Positions 50,939-59,578 of a stretch of 64,000 nt of DNA are shown here, in pieces. The stretch is from positions 1-64,000 of the forward strand of contig JBBRRA010000007.1 of the NCBI GenBank assembly GCA_038225475.1, read 5' to 3'. Below the pieces are notes generated by a model that saw nothing but the letters and a program-made list of their open reading frames with translations, was not told the origin of the DNA and ran no database searches. A program made the translations under genes and the position numbers. Each line of letters begins with the position of its first letter. Position 1 is the first letter of the stretch. This DNA comes from Polymorphobacter_B sp038225475 (GTDB lineage: Bacteria; Pseudomonadota; Alphaproteobacteria; Sphingomonadales; Sphingomonadaceae).

Positions 50939-51415
50939 ATGTCGATGAACGTCGGATCACCGGACGAATCGGGCGGCGAAGCCCCGATGGCGGACATCAA
51001 CACGACGCCGCTCGTCGACGTCATGCTGGTGCTGCTGATCATCTTCCTGATCACCGTGCCCGTGGTTCTGCAGACGGTACCGCTGACGTTGCCGAAGGTG
51101 ACCAACATCGCCACGGCAACCAAGCCCGAGAATGTGTTGCTGTCGATCGATTCGAACTGCAACACCTTCTGGGGTCGGGAAAAGATCGAGTCGAAGGACG
51201 CGCTGCTCACCAAATCGGTCGCCGCATTGAAGGCCGAGCTGCAGCGCCAGAAGGATGCCGGGCTCAAGCCCGAGCTTCCTGAGGTCCATATTCGCGGCGA
51301 CGCGCAGATGGAATTCCGGTGTGTCGGCGGCGTGATCTATACGATCCAGCGCGCCGGCTTCCAAAAGATCGGCTTCATCTCGGAGCCGCCGGCCGGGTTC
51401 GTTACCACCCGCTGA
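50939..51415 (+). CDS. exbD: ExbD/TolR-type protein 1
   Basis: 158 residues. The transmembrane segment contains the essential Asp in INTTPLVDVMLVLLIIFLIT, followed by a periplasmic domain with a Cys in SNCNTFWG. It partners ExbB. A second ExbD gene follows after 48 bp. The two are clearly paralogues but differ in their periplasmic halves. Confidence 0.93.
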   Translation: MSMNVGSPDESGGEAPMADINTTPLVDVMLVLLIIFLITVPVVLQTVPLTLPKVTNIATATKPENVLLSIDSNCNTFWGREKIESKDALLTKSVAALKAELQRQKDAGLKPELPEVHIRGDAQMEFRCVGGVIYTIQRAGFQKIGFISEPPAGFVTTR

Positions 51416-51424
51416 TGTAATCGG

Positions 51425-51446
51425 GGGCGGGTCGAGCGACCCGCCC
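51425..51446 (+). other. Hairpin between the two exbD genes
   Basis: A 9-bp perfect stem (GGGCGGGTC with 51438-51446) and GAGC loop, 17 bp upstream of the second exbD ATG and just before its GGAGAG ribosome-binding site. No T-run follows. Confidence 0.55.
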
Positions 51447-51463
51447 ACCGCAGGAGAGTTGTC

Positions 51464-51883
51464 ATGGCAATGAGTTCAGGCGGGGGCGCCGAGGGCGACC
51501 CGATGATGGACATCAATACGACGCCGCTGATCGACGTCATGCTGGTGTTGCTGATCATGTTCATCATTACGATTCCGATTCAGACGCACGCGGTCAAGCT
51601 CGACTTGCCGCCGCCAAATCCCAATCCGTCGGACGTCAAGCCCGACTTCAACCAGATCAACATCGACTTCCTCAACGCCATTTATTGGAACAACAAGGAA
51701 GTCACGATGCCGGTGCTGCAGAGCTATCTCAAGGAAGCCGCGAAAAAGGTTCCCGAGCCCGAGTTGCGGCTCAAGCCCGATGCACTCGCGCATTATGAAA
51801 TGGTCGACAAGGTCATGGCCGAAGCCCAGCAGGCTGGTGTTACCAAGATGGGTTTCGTCGGCAACGAGGCCTACGCGAACTAA
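51464..51883 (+). CDS. exbD: ExbD/TolR-type protein 2
   Basis: 139 residues. The Asp-containing membrane helix DINTTPLIDVMLVLLIMFIIT precedes a short periplasmic domain with PPPNPNPSDVKPDFNQINIDFLNAIYWN. Tandem exbD genes after tonB-exbB are common in alphaproteobacteria and are thought to allow distinct energising complexes. GGAGAG lies before the ATG. A promoter for the next gene is probably in the following gap. Confidence 0.93.
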   Translation: MAMSSGGGAEGDPMMDINTTPLIDVMLVLLIMFIITIPIQTHAVKLDLPPPNPNPSDVKPDFNQINIDFLNAIYWNNKEVTMPVLQSYLKEAAKKVPEPELRLKPDALAHYEMVDKVMAEAQQAGVTKMGFVGNEAYAN

Positions 51884-52000
51884 ATTTTCAGTCTATCGCG
51901 GCGGTTAATCCCACCGTCACTTAGGGACTTCGCAACGGCTGCGGAACGCTATAAGGACGGCTCTGCGTTAGACACGCATCACGTCCATGGAGGAACACTT

Positions 52001-52375
52001 ATGAAGACTGCAATTACGCTGGTGGCAGTTGCCAGCATCGGCCTGCTCGGCGCTTGCGGCAAGAAGGCGGCGGACACGACGACGACCACCGACGCCACCA
52101 CCACCACCACCACGGCTCCTGCCGATGGCGCGATGACGGCGACCGCTCCGGCGACCGACGCGACGACGACCACCACGACGACGACGGCTCCTGCCGACGC
52201 CGCTGCTGCGGTCGACGCGACTGCGGACAAGGCCAAGGATGCGATGGCGTCGACCGCCGACGCTGCCAAGGCGAAGATCGACGCGACCGCCGACAAGGCG
52301 AAGGACGCCGTTGCGAAGCAGGCCGACAAGGCCGGCGACGCGATGAAGGCAACCGCGGACTCGATGAAGAAGTAA
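52001..52375 (+). CDS. Thr-rich small lipoprotein
   Basis: 124 residues. A lipobox LLGAC near residue 19 indicates lipid anchoring. The mature N-terminus is two poly-Thr/Ala blocks (DTTTTTDATTTTTT, DATTTTTTTTAPAD) and the C-terminus is an Ala/Lys/Asp-rich amphipathic helix with 11-residue-like repeats (ATADKAKDAM). Such helices resemble LEA or apolipoprotein-like stabilisers. Ribosome-binding site GGAGGA. The codons of the Thr tracts are tandem ACC/ACG triplets, so length could vary without a frameshift. A strong terminator follows. Confidence 0.8.
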   Translation: MKTAITLVAVASIGLLGACGKKAADTTTTTDATTTTTTAPADGAMTATAPATDATTTTTTTTAPADAAAAVDATADKAKDAMASTADAAKAKIDATADKAKDAVAKQADKAGDAMKATADSMKK

Positions 52376-52400
52376 GCTTCGGCTGACTTCGGAACGGGAA

Positions 52401-52430
52401 AGGGCCGGACGGCGACGTCCGGCCCTTTCT
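52401..52430. terminator. Bidirectional terminator between the lipoprotein and yaaA genes
   Basis: A perfect 10-bp stem (AGGGCCGGAC with 52417-52426) with 6-base loop, followed by TTCTATTT on the plus strand and preceded by AAA on the other side, so it may end both convergent transcripts. Confidence 0.85.
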
Positions 52431-53214
52431 ATTTGGCGCGCGCCGGTGCCGGGCGCGTGAAGGTCCAGTGGGTGTCGGAAGACATCGCGCCCACGAAGCG
52501 GTAGCCCTCGGCGGTGAAATCCCGCAGCCCTGCCGGACGATCGACCCGGTCGGTGCAGACAAACCGCGCCATCAGCCCGCGCGCGCGTTTCGCGGCAAAG
52601 CTGTTGAAGCGCAGCTCGCCGTCGCGGTCGTCGCGGAAGTCGATCGTCAGCACCGGCGCGCGCAGCCGTGCCGGGCGGATGACACCGAAATACTCGACGC
52701 TGGCAAGGTTGACGAGCACCGGGTCGGTCATCGCGTCAAGCTCGGCGGCGAGCGCGTCGGTGACGCGGTCGCCCCACCATGCGTACAGATCCGCCTTGCG
52801 CCCGACCGCCAGCTTGATCCCCATTTCAAGCCGGTAAGCCTGCATCAGGTCGAGCGGGCGCAGTATCCCGTACAACCCCGACAGGATGCGCACATGGTCC
52901 TGCGCAAAGGCTACAGCATCGCGGTCGAGGCTGGGGCCGTCGAGGCCACCATAGACATCGCCGTCGAACGTATAAAGCGCCGGCCGCGCATTTTCAGCGG
53001 TAAACGGCGTTGTGAACGCCTTGAACCGCGCCGCGTTGAGGTCCGCCAACGGTGCAGAAATGTGCATCAGCGCGCGCAACCTGGTCGGACTGAGCCGGGC
53101 CGCGGCACGCGCCAATTTGTCGGCATCGGCGATGAACTGCGGCTGGGTCACCGCAACCGGTGGCACCGGCGTCTCGAGGTCGAGCGTCTTTGCGGGCGAA
53201 AGCACGGCGAGCAT
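52429..53214 (-). CDS. yaaA: YaaA-family peroxide-stress protein (DUF328)
   Basis: 261 residues. The start LAVLSPAKTLDLETPV is the family signature, followed by DVYGGLDGPSLDRDAVAFAQDHVRILSGLYGILRPLDLMQAYRLEMG and VEYFGVIRPARLRAPVLTIDFRDDRDGELRFNSFAAKRARG. In Escherichia coli YaaA lowers intracellular free iron and limits damage by peroxide, and a DNA-binding fold has been described. The coding end lies next to the terminator. Confidence 0.92.
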   Translation of the reverse strand: MLAVLSPAKTLDLETPVPPVAVTQPQFIADADKLARAAARLSPTRLRALMHISAPLADLNAARFKAFTTPFTAENARPALYTFDGDVYGGLDGPSLDRDAVAFAQDHVRILSGLYGILRPLDLMQAYRLEMGIKLAVGRKADLYAWWGDRVTDALAAELDAMTDPVLVNLASVEYFGVIRPARLRAPVLTIDFRDDRDGELRFNSFAAKRARGLMARFVCTDRVDRPAGLRDFTAEGYRFVGAMSSDTHWTFTRPAPARAK

Positions 53215-53341
53215 GGAGTGAGCCTTGGCTGGAACTAAAAAAATTCAAAGCGCGTTCATCATCGACGGGTTACGCAATTGACCTCCGCGCCCACCGGGGA
53301 TAGCGCAGATGCCAAACATAATCGATTGGGAGAGGGTTTCG

Positions 53342-54622
53342 ATGCCAAAGACAACGCGCCAGATGATCGCGGCACTGCTGCTGCTGGGCACGGCGAGCGG
53401 CTTTGCGGTTCCCGCCGCGGCTGCGAAAAAGGAGGAAGCTCCGAAAGCATCGGGGCTGAAACTGTCGAAGCCGGTGCAGGCGGCGCTCGCCGAGGCGCAA
53501 AAGGCGCAGGCTGCCGGTGACTTGCCGGGGGCGCTCGCCAAGGTTCGCGCGGCGGAGGCGGTTCCGGGCGTGACCGCAGACGATGTTTACATGACCAATG
53601 CGGTCAAGCTCAACGTCGCGATCGCGACGCGCACGGCGGCTGGAACCGCGACGCCGAACCCGGCCGATCCGCTGCTCGAAGAAGCGTTGAACGCCATGAT
53701 CGCAACGGGCAAGGTCTCGGCAGAGGACAAGCCCAAGTTCATCCGTAACCTGAGCAGCCTTGCGCTCCAGCGCGGCGATTATAATGCCGCAACCAAGCAT
53801 ATGGAGGAGCTCGTCGCGCTGACGCCCAACGATGCGGACGCGGTCGCGAACCTCGCGCAGCTGTATCAGAAGCAGAAGCAGTCGGGCAAAGCCGTCGAGA
53901 CGCTGAACCGCGCGATTGCGGCGCGCAAGGCGGCGGGACAGCCGGTCGATGAAAGCTGGTACCGCAGCGCGCTGGGCATTGCCTATGACTCGAAGCTGGC
54001 CGCGCAAATCCAGCCCTCCGCACTCGCGCTGGTGACGGCGTTCCCGAACCCGGTCAATTGGCGCGACGCGCTGGTGATCCTGCGCGACAGCTCGAAGCTC
54101 GACGATCAGGGCAACCTCGATGTCATGCGTTTGATGGCGGCTGCGGGCGCGCTCAACGGTGAACGCGATTTCGCCGAATATGCCGAGACGGCATCGATGA
54201 AGGGTCTGCCGGGCGAGGCGAAGGCCGCGCTGGCGGCGGGCAAGGCAAAGGGCGCGCTGAGTGCGACCAAGCCGTTCGTGGTCGAATTGAGCAAGACCGT
54301 CGATGCCAAGGTCGCCGCCGACCGCGCCGCGCTGCCCGGGCTCGACCGCGAATCGCGCGCGGCCGCAAACGGCAAGGCGGCGCTCGGCACCGCCGATGCG
54401 TATTTCGGCTATGGCGATTATGCCAAGGCCGCCGACCTGTACAAGGTCGCGCTGACCAAAGGCAGCGTCGATGCCGACACCGCCAATCTTCGCCTCGGCG
54501 CGGCCCTTGCGCGCAGCGGTGACAAGGCGGGGGCGACGGCGGCGCTTGGCAATGTCCATGGCGGCACGCGCGCGACGCTGGCGCAATATTGGCTGATCTG
54601 GATGGGCCAGCAGAAGGCCTGA
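53342..54622 (+). CDS. Exported tetratricopeptide-repeat protein
   Basis: 426 residues. A signal peptide (MIAALLLLGTASGFAVPAAA) precedes an all-helical chain with several TPR-like repeats, for example LALQRGDYNAATKHMEELVALTPNDADAVANLAQLYQKQ and KAADLYKVALTKGSVDADTANLRLGAALARSG. An ATG at 53342 preceded by GAGAGGG is chosen; an earlier in-frame ATG at 53309 has a poor ribosome-binding site. Probably periplasmic protein-protein scaffold; partner unknown. It diverges from yaaA. Confidence 0.8.
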   Translation: MPKTTRQMIAALLLLGTASGFAVPAAAAKKEEAPKASGLKLSKPVQAALAEAQKAQAAGDLPGALAKVRAAEAVPGVTADDVYMTNAVKLNVAIATRTAAGTATPNPADPLLEEALNAMIATGKVSAEDKPKFIRNLSSLALQRGDYNAATKHMEELVALTPNDADAVANLAQLYQKQKQSGKAVETLNRAIAARKAAGQPVDESWYRSALGIAYDSKLAAQIQPSALALVTAFPNPVNWRDALVILRDSSKLDDQGNLDVMRLMAAAGALNGERDFAEYAETASMKGLPGEAKAALAAGKAKGALSATKPFVVELSKTVDAKVAADRAALPGLDRESRAAANGKAALGTADAYFGYGDYAKAADLYKVALTKGSVDADTANLRLGAALARSGDKAGATAALGNVHGGTRATLAQYWLIWMGQQKA

Positions 54623-54641
54623 CGCGGCGTTCCGGCGGTGT

Positions 54642-54854
54642 TTAGGGGCACCGCCGGGCGTGTTTGCACGACACTGGCTTGACGACTTTGACCGGGGGCG
54701 CGGCAGGCCCGCCGGGGCTGAGGCGGACGGCGGCGATAATCGGCTCGCCGCGATAATCGCGTGGCACGTCGACCACGGCTACCGGATGGATCGGCGGGCT
54801 GGGCAGCGTCGCGCAACCGGCTACGGTCAGCAGCAGCAGGGCTGCGGCACGCAT
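54642..54854 (-). CDS. Small lipoprotein
   Basis: 70 residues. Start MRAAALLLLTVAGCATLPSPPIHPV has a lipobox (TVAGC) near residue 14. A short Pro/Val-rich chain follows, ending in a Lys/Cys/Arg tail (KPVSCKHARRCP). The ATG overlaps the stop of the upstream PAP2 gene (TGATG), so they are translationally coupled. The function is unknown. Confidence 0.6.
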   Translation of the reverse strand: MRAAALLLLTVAGCATLPSPPIHPVAVVDVPRDYRGEPIIAAVRLSPGGPAAPPVKVVKPVSCKHARRCP

Positions 54855-55393
54855 CAGAATTTCACCCCGACTGCAACGCCGCCGCCGCTGCTGTCGCCAT
54901 AGGGGCTGATCTGGACATTCTGGTTGAGGCGGCGGGTGAAGATGAACGCCGAGCCTTCGCCGATCGTCGCCCCGGCAACGACGTCGTACCAATGGTGATC
55001 GCGCGACTGGACCCGGCTGAAGCCGACCAGCGCCGCGGCAAATTGAAACGGCAATCCGACTTTCCAGCCATATCGCGCCTGCAGATACCCTGCGCCGGCG
55101 AACGCCGCGGCGGTATGCAACGACGGAAAGCTGTGCGTGCCGCCGTTCGGGCGTTGCTCGCGCACCGCATATTTCAGCCCCTCGGTAACGCCGCCCGCCA
55201 GCAGGCCGGTTTCGCCGAGCATCAACAGTCCGTTGCGGTCGCTTTCATAAAAAGTGATGCCACCGGCGGCGAGCGGGATGCCGATCGCCCCCACATCGGC
55301 AATGGTGTGCCAGAATTTCTGGCTTGCGGCGGCCGCCGGGGAGGCGGCGGCAAGTGCCAGCGCGGCAAGCGGGATGATCGATAGTCTGGCCAC
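54854..55393 (-). CDS. PAP2-family phosphatase
   Basis: 179 residues from a GTG at 55393 with GGGAGA upstream. The signal segment IIPLAALALAAASPAAA is followed by the three phosphatase motifs: K74-x6-R81-P (KYAVREQRP), PSLH at 90-93, and SR-x5-H133-x3-D137 (SRVQSRDHHWYD). PAP2 enzymes dephosphorylate lipid phosphates or act as acid phosphatases in the periplasm or membrane. The protein lacks several membrane helices usual in lipid phosphatases, so it is probably a soluble, exported acid-phosphatase-like member. Confidence 0.88.
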   Translation of the reverse strand: MARLSIIPLAALALAAASPAAAASQKFWHTIADVGAIGIPLAAGGITFYESDRNGLLMLGETGLLAGGVTEGLKYAVREQRPNGGTHSFPSLHTAAAFAGAGYLQARYGWKVGLPFQFAAALVGFSRVQSRDHHWYDVVAGATIGEGSAFIFTRRLNQNVQISPYGDSSGGGVAVGVKF

Positions 55394-55547
55394 AATTTTC
55401 TCCCTGCGTCTGTGCTCCGATTGGCGGATGCAGCCACCGCGACGCAAGCACAATCGCCAGCCGGTCTAGCCAGCGACGACGTGCCCCGCTATAGGGCCGG
55501 ACCGCGGGTCGATTCCCGGCTGTGCGGCACAGAGGCGTCGCGCGACC

Positions 55548-57020
55548 ATGGAAATCCGGCTGGGCCTGACCTTTGACGACGTATTGCTGGTCCCCGCCGA
55601 ATCGGGCGTGCTGCCGTCCGAAGCCAATACCGCGACGTTCATCACACGCGCGCTGTCGCTCAACATTCCGGTGCTGTCGTCGGCGATGGATACCGTGACC
55701 GAGGCCGACATGGCGATCGTCATGGCGCAGGCGGGCGGGCTGGGCGTGCTCCACCGCAACCTGACGATCGACGAGCAAGCGCAGTGCGTGCGGCAGGTCA
55801 AGCGCTTCGAAAGCGGCATGGTCGTCAACCCGGTGACGATGCTCAGCCACCAGACGCTCGGTGAGGCGCTCGCGCTGATGCGCCACCACCGGATTTCGGG
55901 CATTCCGGTCGTTGAAGCGGCAGCGCCCGGTCAGCCCGGCAAGCTGGTCGGGATCGTCACCAATCGCGACGTGCGCTTTGCCGAAAACCCGGCGCAGCCG
56001 GTCGCCGAGCTGATGACGCACGACAATCTGGTCACCGTCCACGCCGGGGTCAGCCAGGAGGATGCACGCCGCCTGCTGCATGCGCGGCGGATCGAGAAAC
56101 TGCTGGTGGTCGACGATGCCTATCGCTGCATTGGGCTGATTACCGTCAAGGACATCGAGCGCGCGGTGACCTATCCCAACGCCAGCAAGGATGCCGCGGG
56201 GCGGTTGTTGGTGGCAGCGGCGACGACGGTCGGCGACCTCGGCTTTGCGCGGACGGAGGCACTGCTCGATGCCGGCTGCGACCTGATCGTCGTCGATACC
56301 GCGCACGGCCATAACAACCGCGTGTCGGAAGCGGTCGCGCGGATCAAGCGGCTGTCGAACAACGCGCAGGTCATCGCGGGCAATATCGCGACTGCCGAGG
56401 CGGCGCGCGCGCTGATCGATGCCGGAGCCGACGGCATCAAGGTCGGCATCGGGCCGGGGTCAATCTGCACGACGCGCGTCGTTGCAGGCGTCGGGGTGCC
56501 GCAGCTGACCGCGATCATGGATACCGCCGAAGCAGCCGCGAAGCTCGGGGTACCGGTTATCGCCGATGGCGGCCTGCGGACCAGCGGCGACATTGCCAAG
56601 GCGCTGGCCGCCGGAGCGGCCGCCGTCATGGTCGGGTCGTTGCTTGCCGGGACCGCCGAGGCCCCCGGCGAGACGTTCCTGTATCAGGGGCGGACGTATA
56701 AATCCTATCGCGGCATGGGGTCGGTCGGCGCGATGGCGCGCGGCTCGGCGGACCGTTATTTCCAGCAGGATATCAAGGATCAGCTCAAGCTGGTTCCCGA
56801 AGGTATCGAGGGGCAGGTGCCGTTCAAGGGTCCGGCGACCGATGTGCTGCATCAACTCGTTGGCGGCGTGAAGGCGGCGATGGGATATACCGGCGCCGCG
56901 ACGCTTGCCGATTTCCGCGAGCGCGCGCAGTTCGTGCAGATCACCAACGCGGGCTTGCGCGAAAGTCATGTCCATGACGTGACGATCACGCGCGAAGCGC
57001 CGAACTACCCGACGCGATGA
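55548..57020 (+). CDS. guaB: IMP dehydrogenase
   Basis: 490 residues; oxidises IMP to XMP, the committed step to GMP. The start LTFDDVLLVPAESGVLPSEA is followed by the barrel and an inserted pair of CBS domains (about residues 95-210). The catalytic loop KVGIGPGSICTTRVVAGVG carries the nucleophilic Cys, and the flap region ends in YRGMGSVGAMARGSADRYFQ. The ATG begins directly before the family start. A ATGA overlap couples it to the following methyltransferase gene. Confidence 0.97.
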   Translation: MEIRLGLTFDDVLLVPAESGVLPSEANTATFITRALSLNIPVLSSAMDTVTEADMAIVMAQAGGLGVLHRNLTIDEQAQCVRQVKRFESGMVVNPVTMLSHQTLGEALALMRHHRISGIPVVEAAAPGQPGKLVGIVTNRDVRFAENPAQPVAELMTHDNLVTVHAGVSQEDARRLLHARRIEKLLVVDDAYRCIGLITVKDIERAVTYPNASKDAAGRLLVAAATTVGDLGFARTEALLDAGCDLIVVDTAHGHNNRVSEAVARIKRLSNNAQVIAGNIATAEAARALIDAGADGIKVGIGPGSICTTRVVAGVGVPQLTAIMDTAEAAAKLGVPVIADGGLRTSGDIAKALAAGAAAVMVGSLLAGTAEAPGETFLYQGRTYKSYRGMGSVGAMARGSADRYFQQDIKDQLKLVPEGIEGQVPFKGPATDVLHQLVGGVKAAMGYTGAATLADFRERAQFVQITNAGLRESHVHDVTITREAPNYPTR

Positions 57021-58210
57021 CACCCGCCGCCCGCGTTCAGGCCGCGATCGAATGCCTCGATGCCATCATCGGCGCGGCACGCGACGGCGGAGCCGCTGCC
57101 GACACGCTGATCGCGCGCTATTTCACGACGCGCCGCTATGCCGGATCGAAAGACCGGCGCGCGGTCCGCGAGCTGATCTATGACGTCGTGCGCAGCCAGG
57201 GCGAGCGCCCCGACAGCGGCCGCGCGGCGATGATCGGCCATGCCAGCGTGCTCGCTCCCGAACTGCTGACGGCATTCGGCGAGGACGGGCATGCGCCCGA
57301 GGCCATCGGCGACATCGAAGCCGGATCGTTGCCGACGCCTGCGCCGGGGTGGCTGGTCGAGCGGCTCGAACGGCGCTTCGGGGCCGATACCAACGCCGAA
57401 CTGGAGGCGCTGCTCGAGCGCGCGCCGCTCGACTTGCGCGTTAATACGCTGGTGGCGACGCGCGATGCGGTGCTTGCCGAATTGCCGGGCTTTGCGCCGA
57501 CGCGGTTTGCGCCCGACGGCGTGCGCGCCACCGAGCCGTTCGCGGTCGAGGCCAGCGCGGCGTTCCGCGCCGGGCAGATCGAAATTCAGGACGAGGGCAG
57601 CCAGCTTGCCGCGCTGAGTTGCGCGGCGGAGCCGGGGATGATCGTCGTCGACCTGTGTGCCGGTGCCGGCGGCAAGACGCTCGCGCTTGCGGCGCAAATG
57701 GCCAATGACGGGCGGCTGATCGCCACCGACAGCGACCGCGGCCGCCTCGACCGGCTGACTCCGCGCGCCGCACGCGCCGGGGCGACGATCGTCGAAACGC
57801 GGCTGCTCAATCCGGGGCGCGAATGGCTGGCACTGCACGACCTCGACCGCGCCGCCGACCTTGTGCTGGTCGATGCGCCGTGCTCGGGCACCGGAACGTG
57901 GCGGCGCAATCCGGAGGCGCGCTGGCGGCTGACGCGCGCGCGGCTCGACCGGCTGGTCGGCGAACAGGCGCGGCTGCTCGATCTCGGCTCGCGGCTGGTC
58001 AAGCCCGGCGGGCGGCTGGTATTTGTCGTCTGCTCGCTGTTGCCGGAGGAGGGCGAGGCGCAGATCGCGGCGTTCCTGCGCGGGCATCCCGGCTGGACGC
58101 CGCACGCATTCTGCATCCCCACCGAGGCCTCACCCGTAGTTACCAGCGTGTTAACGCCAAGGGGGCAAGGGTGCGACGGATTTTACATCGCGCAGTTGGC
58201 GCGCGTCTGA
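57017..58210 (+). CDS. rsmB: RsmB-type 16S rRNA m5C methyltransferase
   Basis: 397 residues. An N-terminal NusB-like RNA-binding region (about 1-140) is followed by the SAM-dependent domain. SAM motif I is VDLCAGAGGKTLALA, motif IV with the catalytic Cys is DAPCSGTGTWRRNPEARW, and motif VI is VFVVCSLLPEEGE. This arrangement is that of RsmB/NOP2 enzymes, which methylate C967 of 16S rRNA in Escherichia coli. The start overlaps the guaB stop. Confidence 0.9.
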   Translation: MTPAARVQAAIECLDAIIGAARDGGAAADTLIARYFTTRRYAGSKDRRAVRELIYDVVRSQGERPDSGRAAMIGHASVLAPELLTAFGEDGHAPEAIGDIEAGSLPTPAPGWLVERLERRFGADTNAELEALLERAPLDLRVNTLVATRDAVLAELPGFAPTRFAPDGVRATEPFAVEASAAFRAGQIEIQDEGSQLAALSCAAEPGMIVVDLCAGAGGKTLALAAQMANDGRLIATDSDRGRLDRLTPRAARAGATIVETRLLNPGREWLALHDLDRAADLVLVDAPCSGTGTWRRNPEARWRLTRARLDRLVGEQARLLDLGSRLVKPGGRLVFVVCSLLPEEGEAQIAAFLRGHPGWTPHAFCIPTEASPVVTSVLTPRGQGCDGFYIAQLARV

Positions 58211-58245
58211 TACCTTGGTCGTTCGGTCGATTGAAGGGTTTCGAG

Positions 58246-58752
58246 ATGCGTAGGAGCTGGAGCATTCCGCTGGCGGTGCTGATCGCCGGGCTGGGATCAT
58301 CGATTGCCGTCGGCGCGACCGGTGGCGATGTTGTCTCGCCCGCATCGATCCGGCTGACCGCGACCGGGCAGGCGGCGCTCGACAAGGGGCAGCCGTCGGC
58401 AGCGATCGATGCTTTCGAAACCGCGCTGGCGGTCGACCCGAAGAATGCGCGCGCGTTCATCGGCATCGCGCATGCCTATGAAGCGCAGGGCCTGCCGGGC
58501 CGCGCGATCAAATATTATCGCGAGGCGCTGGTGCTCGAACCGAACGACCTTGCGGCGCTCGAAGGGCAGGGCAAGGCGATGGTGGCGCGCGGTGCGACCG
58601 AGCGTGCCAAGGCCAATCTGACGCGGATCAAGACGCTTTGCGCCAATGATTGCGCGGCAGCGAAGCGTCTCGAGGTTGCGATTGCGACGCCGGTGCCGCC
58701 CGCCAAGACCGCCTCGACCGAAGTGCCGAAACCGGTAACCGTCAAGAACTGA
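58246..58752 (+). CDS. Exported TPR protein
   Basis: 168 residues. A signal peptide (SIPLAVLIAGLGSSIAVGA) is followed by at least two canonical TPR units (KGQPSAAIDAFETALAVDPKNARAFIGIAHAYEAQG, RAIKYYREALVLEPNDLAALEGQG). ATG at 58246 preceded by AAGGG; a longer frame begins inside rsmB and is rejected. Two Cys close together near the end (LCANDCAAAKRLE) may form a disulfide. The last 11 bp overlap the convergent rsmA 3' end. Function unknown. Confidence 0.8.
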   Translation: MRRSWSIPLAVLIAGLGSSIAVGATGGDVVSPASIRLTATGQAALDKGQPSAAIDAFETALAVDPKNARAFIGIAHAYEAQGLPGRAIKYYREALVLEPNDLAALEGQGKAMVARGATERAKANLTRIKTLCANDCAAAKRLEVAIATPVPPAKTASTEVPKPVTVKN

Positions 58753-59578
58753 GCGCGGCGGCCAGATCGACGAATTCGGCAATCGTCAGCGTCTCGGCGC
58801 GCCGTGACGGGTCGATACCGCAAAGCTCCATCGCCGCTGCCGCGCCGACCACGCCGCGCAGGCTGGCGCGCAGCATCTTGCGGCGCTGGCCGAACGCAGC
58901 GGCGGTCAGCATTTCGAGCCGCGCCACCGGAATATCGCGCAGCGGCGGCGTCGGGACGATGTGCACCACCGCCGATGACACCTTGGGCGGCGGCGTGAAC
59001 GCCTGCGGCGGCAGGTCGAAGGCGATGCGCGCTCGCGCGCGCCACTGCGTCAGGACCGCGAGCCGCCCATAGGCATCGCTGCCCGGTGCGGCGACAATGC
59101 GCTGTGCGACTTCCTTCTGGAACATCAGCGTCAGCGACAGCCACCATGGCGGCCACGCGTCTGCATTGAGCCAGCGCACCAGCAGCGCGGTCCCGATGTT
59201 GTACGGCAGGTTGGCGACGATATGCGCGGGCGTACCGACCAGTTGCGCGGCGTCGATGGCCATCGCGTCACCGCCGACGACGCGCAATCGCCCCTCGGCA
59301 ACGGCGGCGAGTTCGGCGAGCGCGGGCAGCGCGCGGTCGTCGCGCTCGACGGCGACAACATGCGCGCCGGCACGCAGCAGCGCGCGCGTCAGCCCGCCAG
59401 GGCCGGGGCCGACTTCATACACCGTCGCGCCGTCGAGCGCGCCGGGTACGCGCGCGATCCGGTCGAGCAGGTTGCCATCGAGCAGGAAGTTTTGGCCGAG
59501 CGATTTCTTCGCCGCCAGCCCATGCCGCGCGATCACCTCGCGCAGCGGCGGCAGCGTCGCCAGCGTCGCCAGTGTCAC
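58742..59578 (-). CDS. rsmA: 16S rRNA N6-dimethyladenosine transferase
   Basis: 278 residues; dimethylates A1518 and A1519 of 16S rRNA late in 30S assembly. SAM motif I is VYEVGPGPGGLTRALLRAG, and the catalytic NLPYNIGTALLVRWL motif IV is present, with FQKEVAQRIVA following. The GTG at 59578 overlaps the pdxA stop (GTGA). It is the last gene of the lptD-surA-pdxA-rsmA operon, the same order as in enterobacteria. The name ksgA is a synonym. Confidence 0.95.
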   Translation of the reverse strand: MTLATLATLPPLREVIARHGLAAKKSLGQNFLLDGNLLDRIARVPGALDGATVYEVGPGPGGLTRALLRAGAHVVAVERDDRALPALAELAAVAEGRLRVVGGDAMAIDAAQLVGTPAHIVANLPYNIGTALLVRWLNADAWPPWWLSLTLMFQKEVAQRIVAAPGSDAYGRLAVLTQWRARARIAFDLPPQAFTPPPKVSSAVVHIVPTPPLRDIPVARLEMLTAAAFGQRRKMLRASLRGVVGAAAAMELCGIDPSRRAETLTIAEFVDLAAALSS

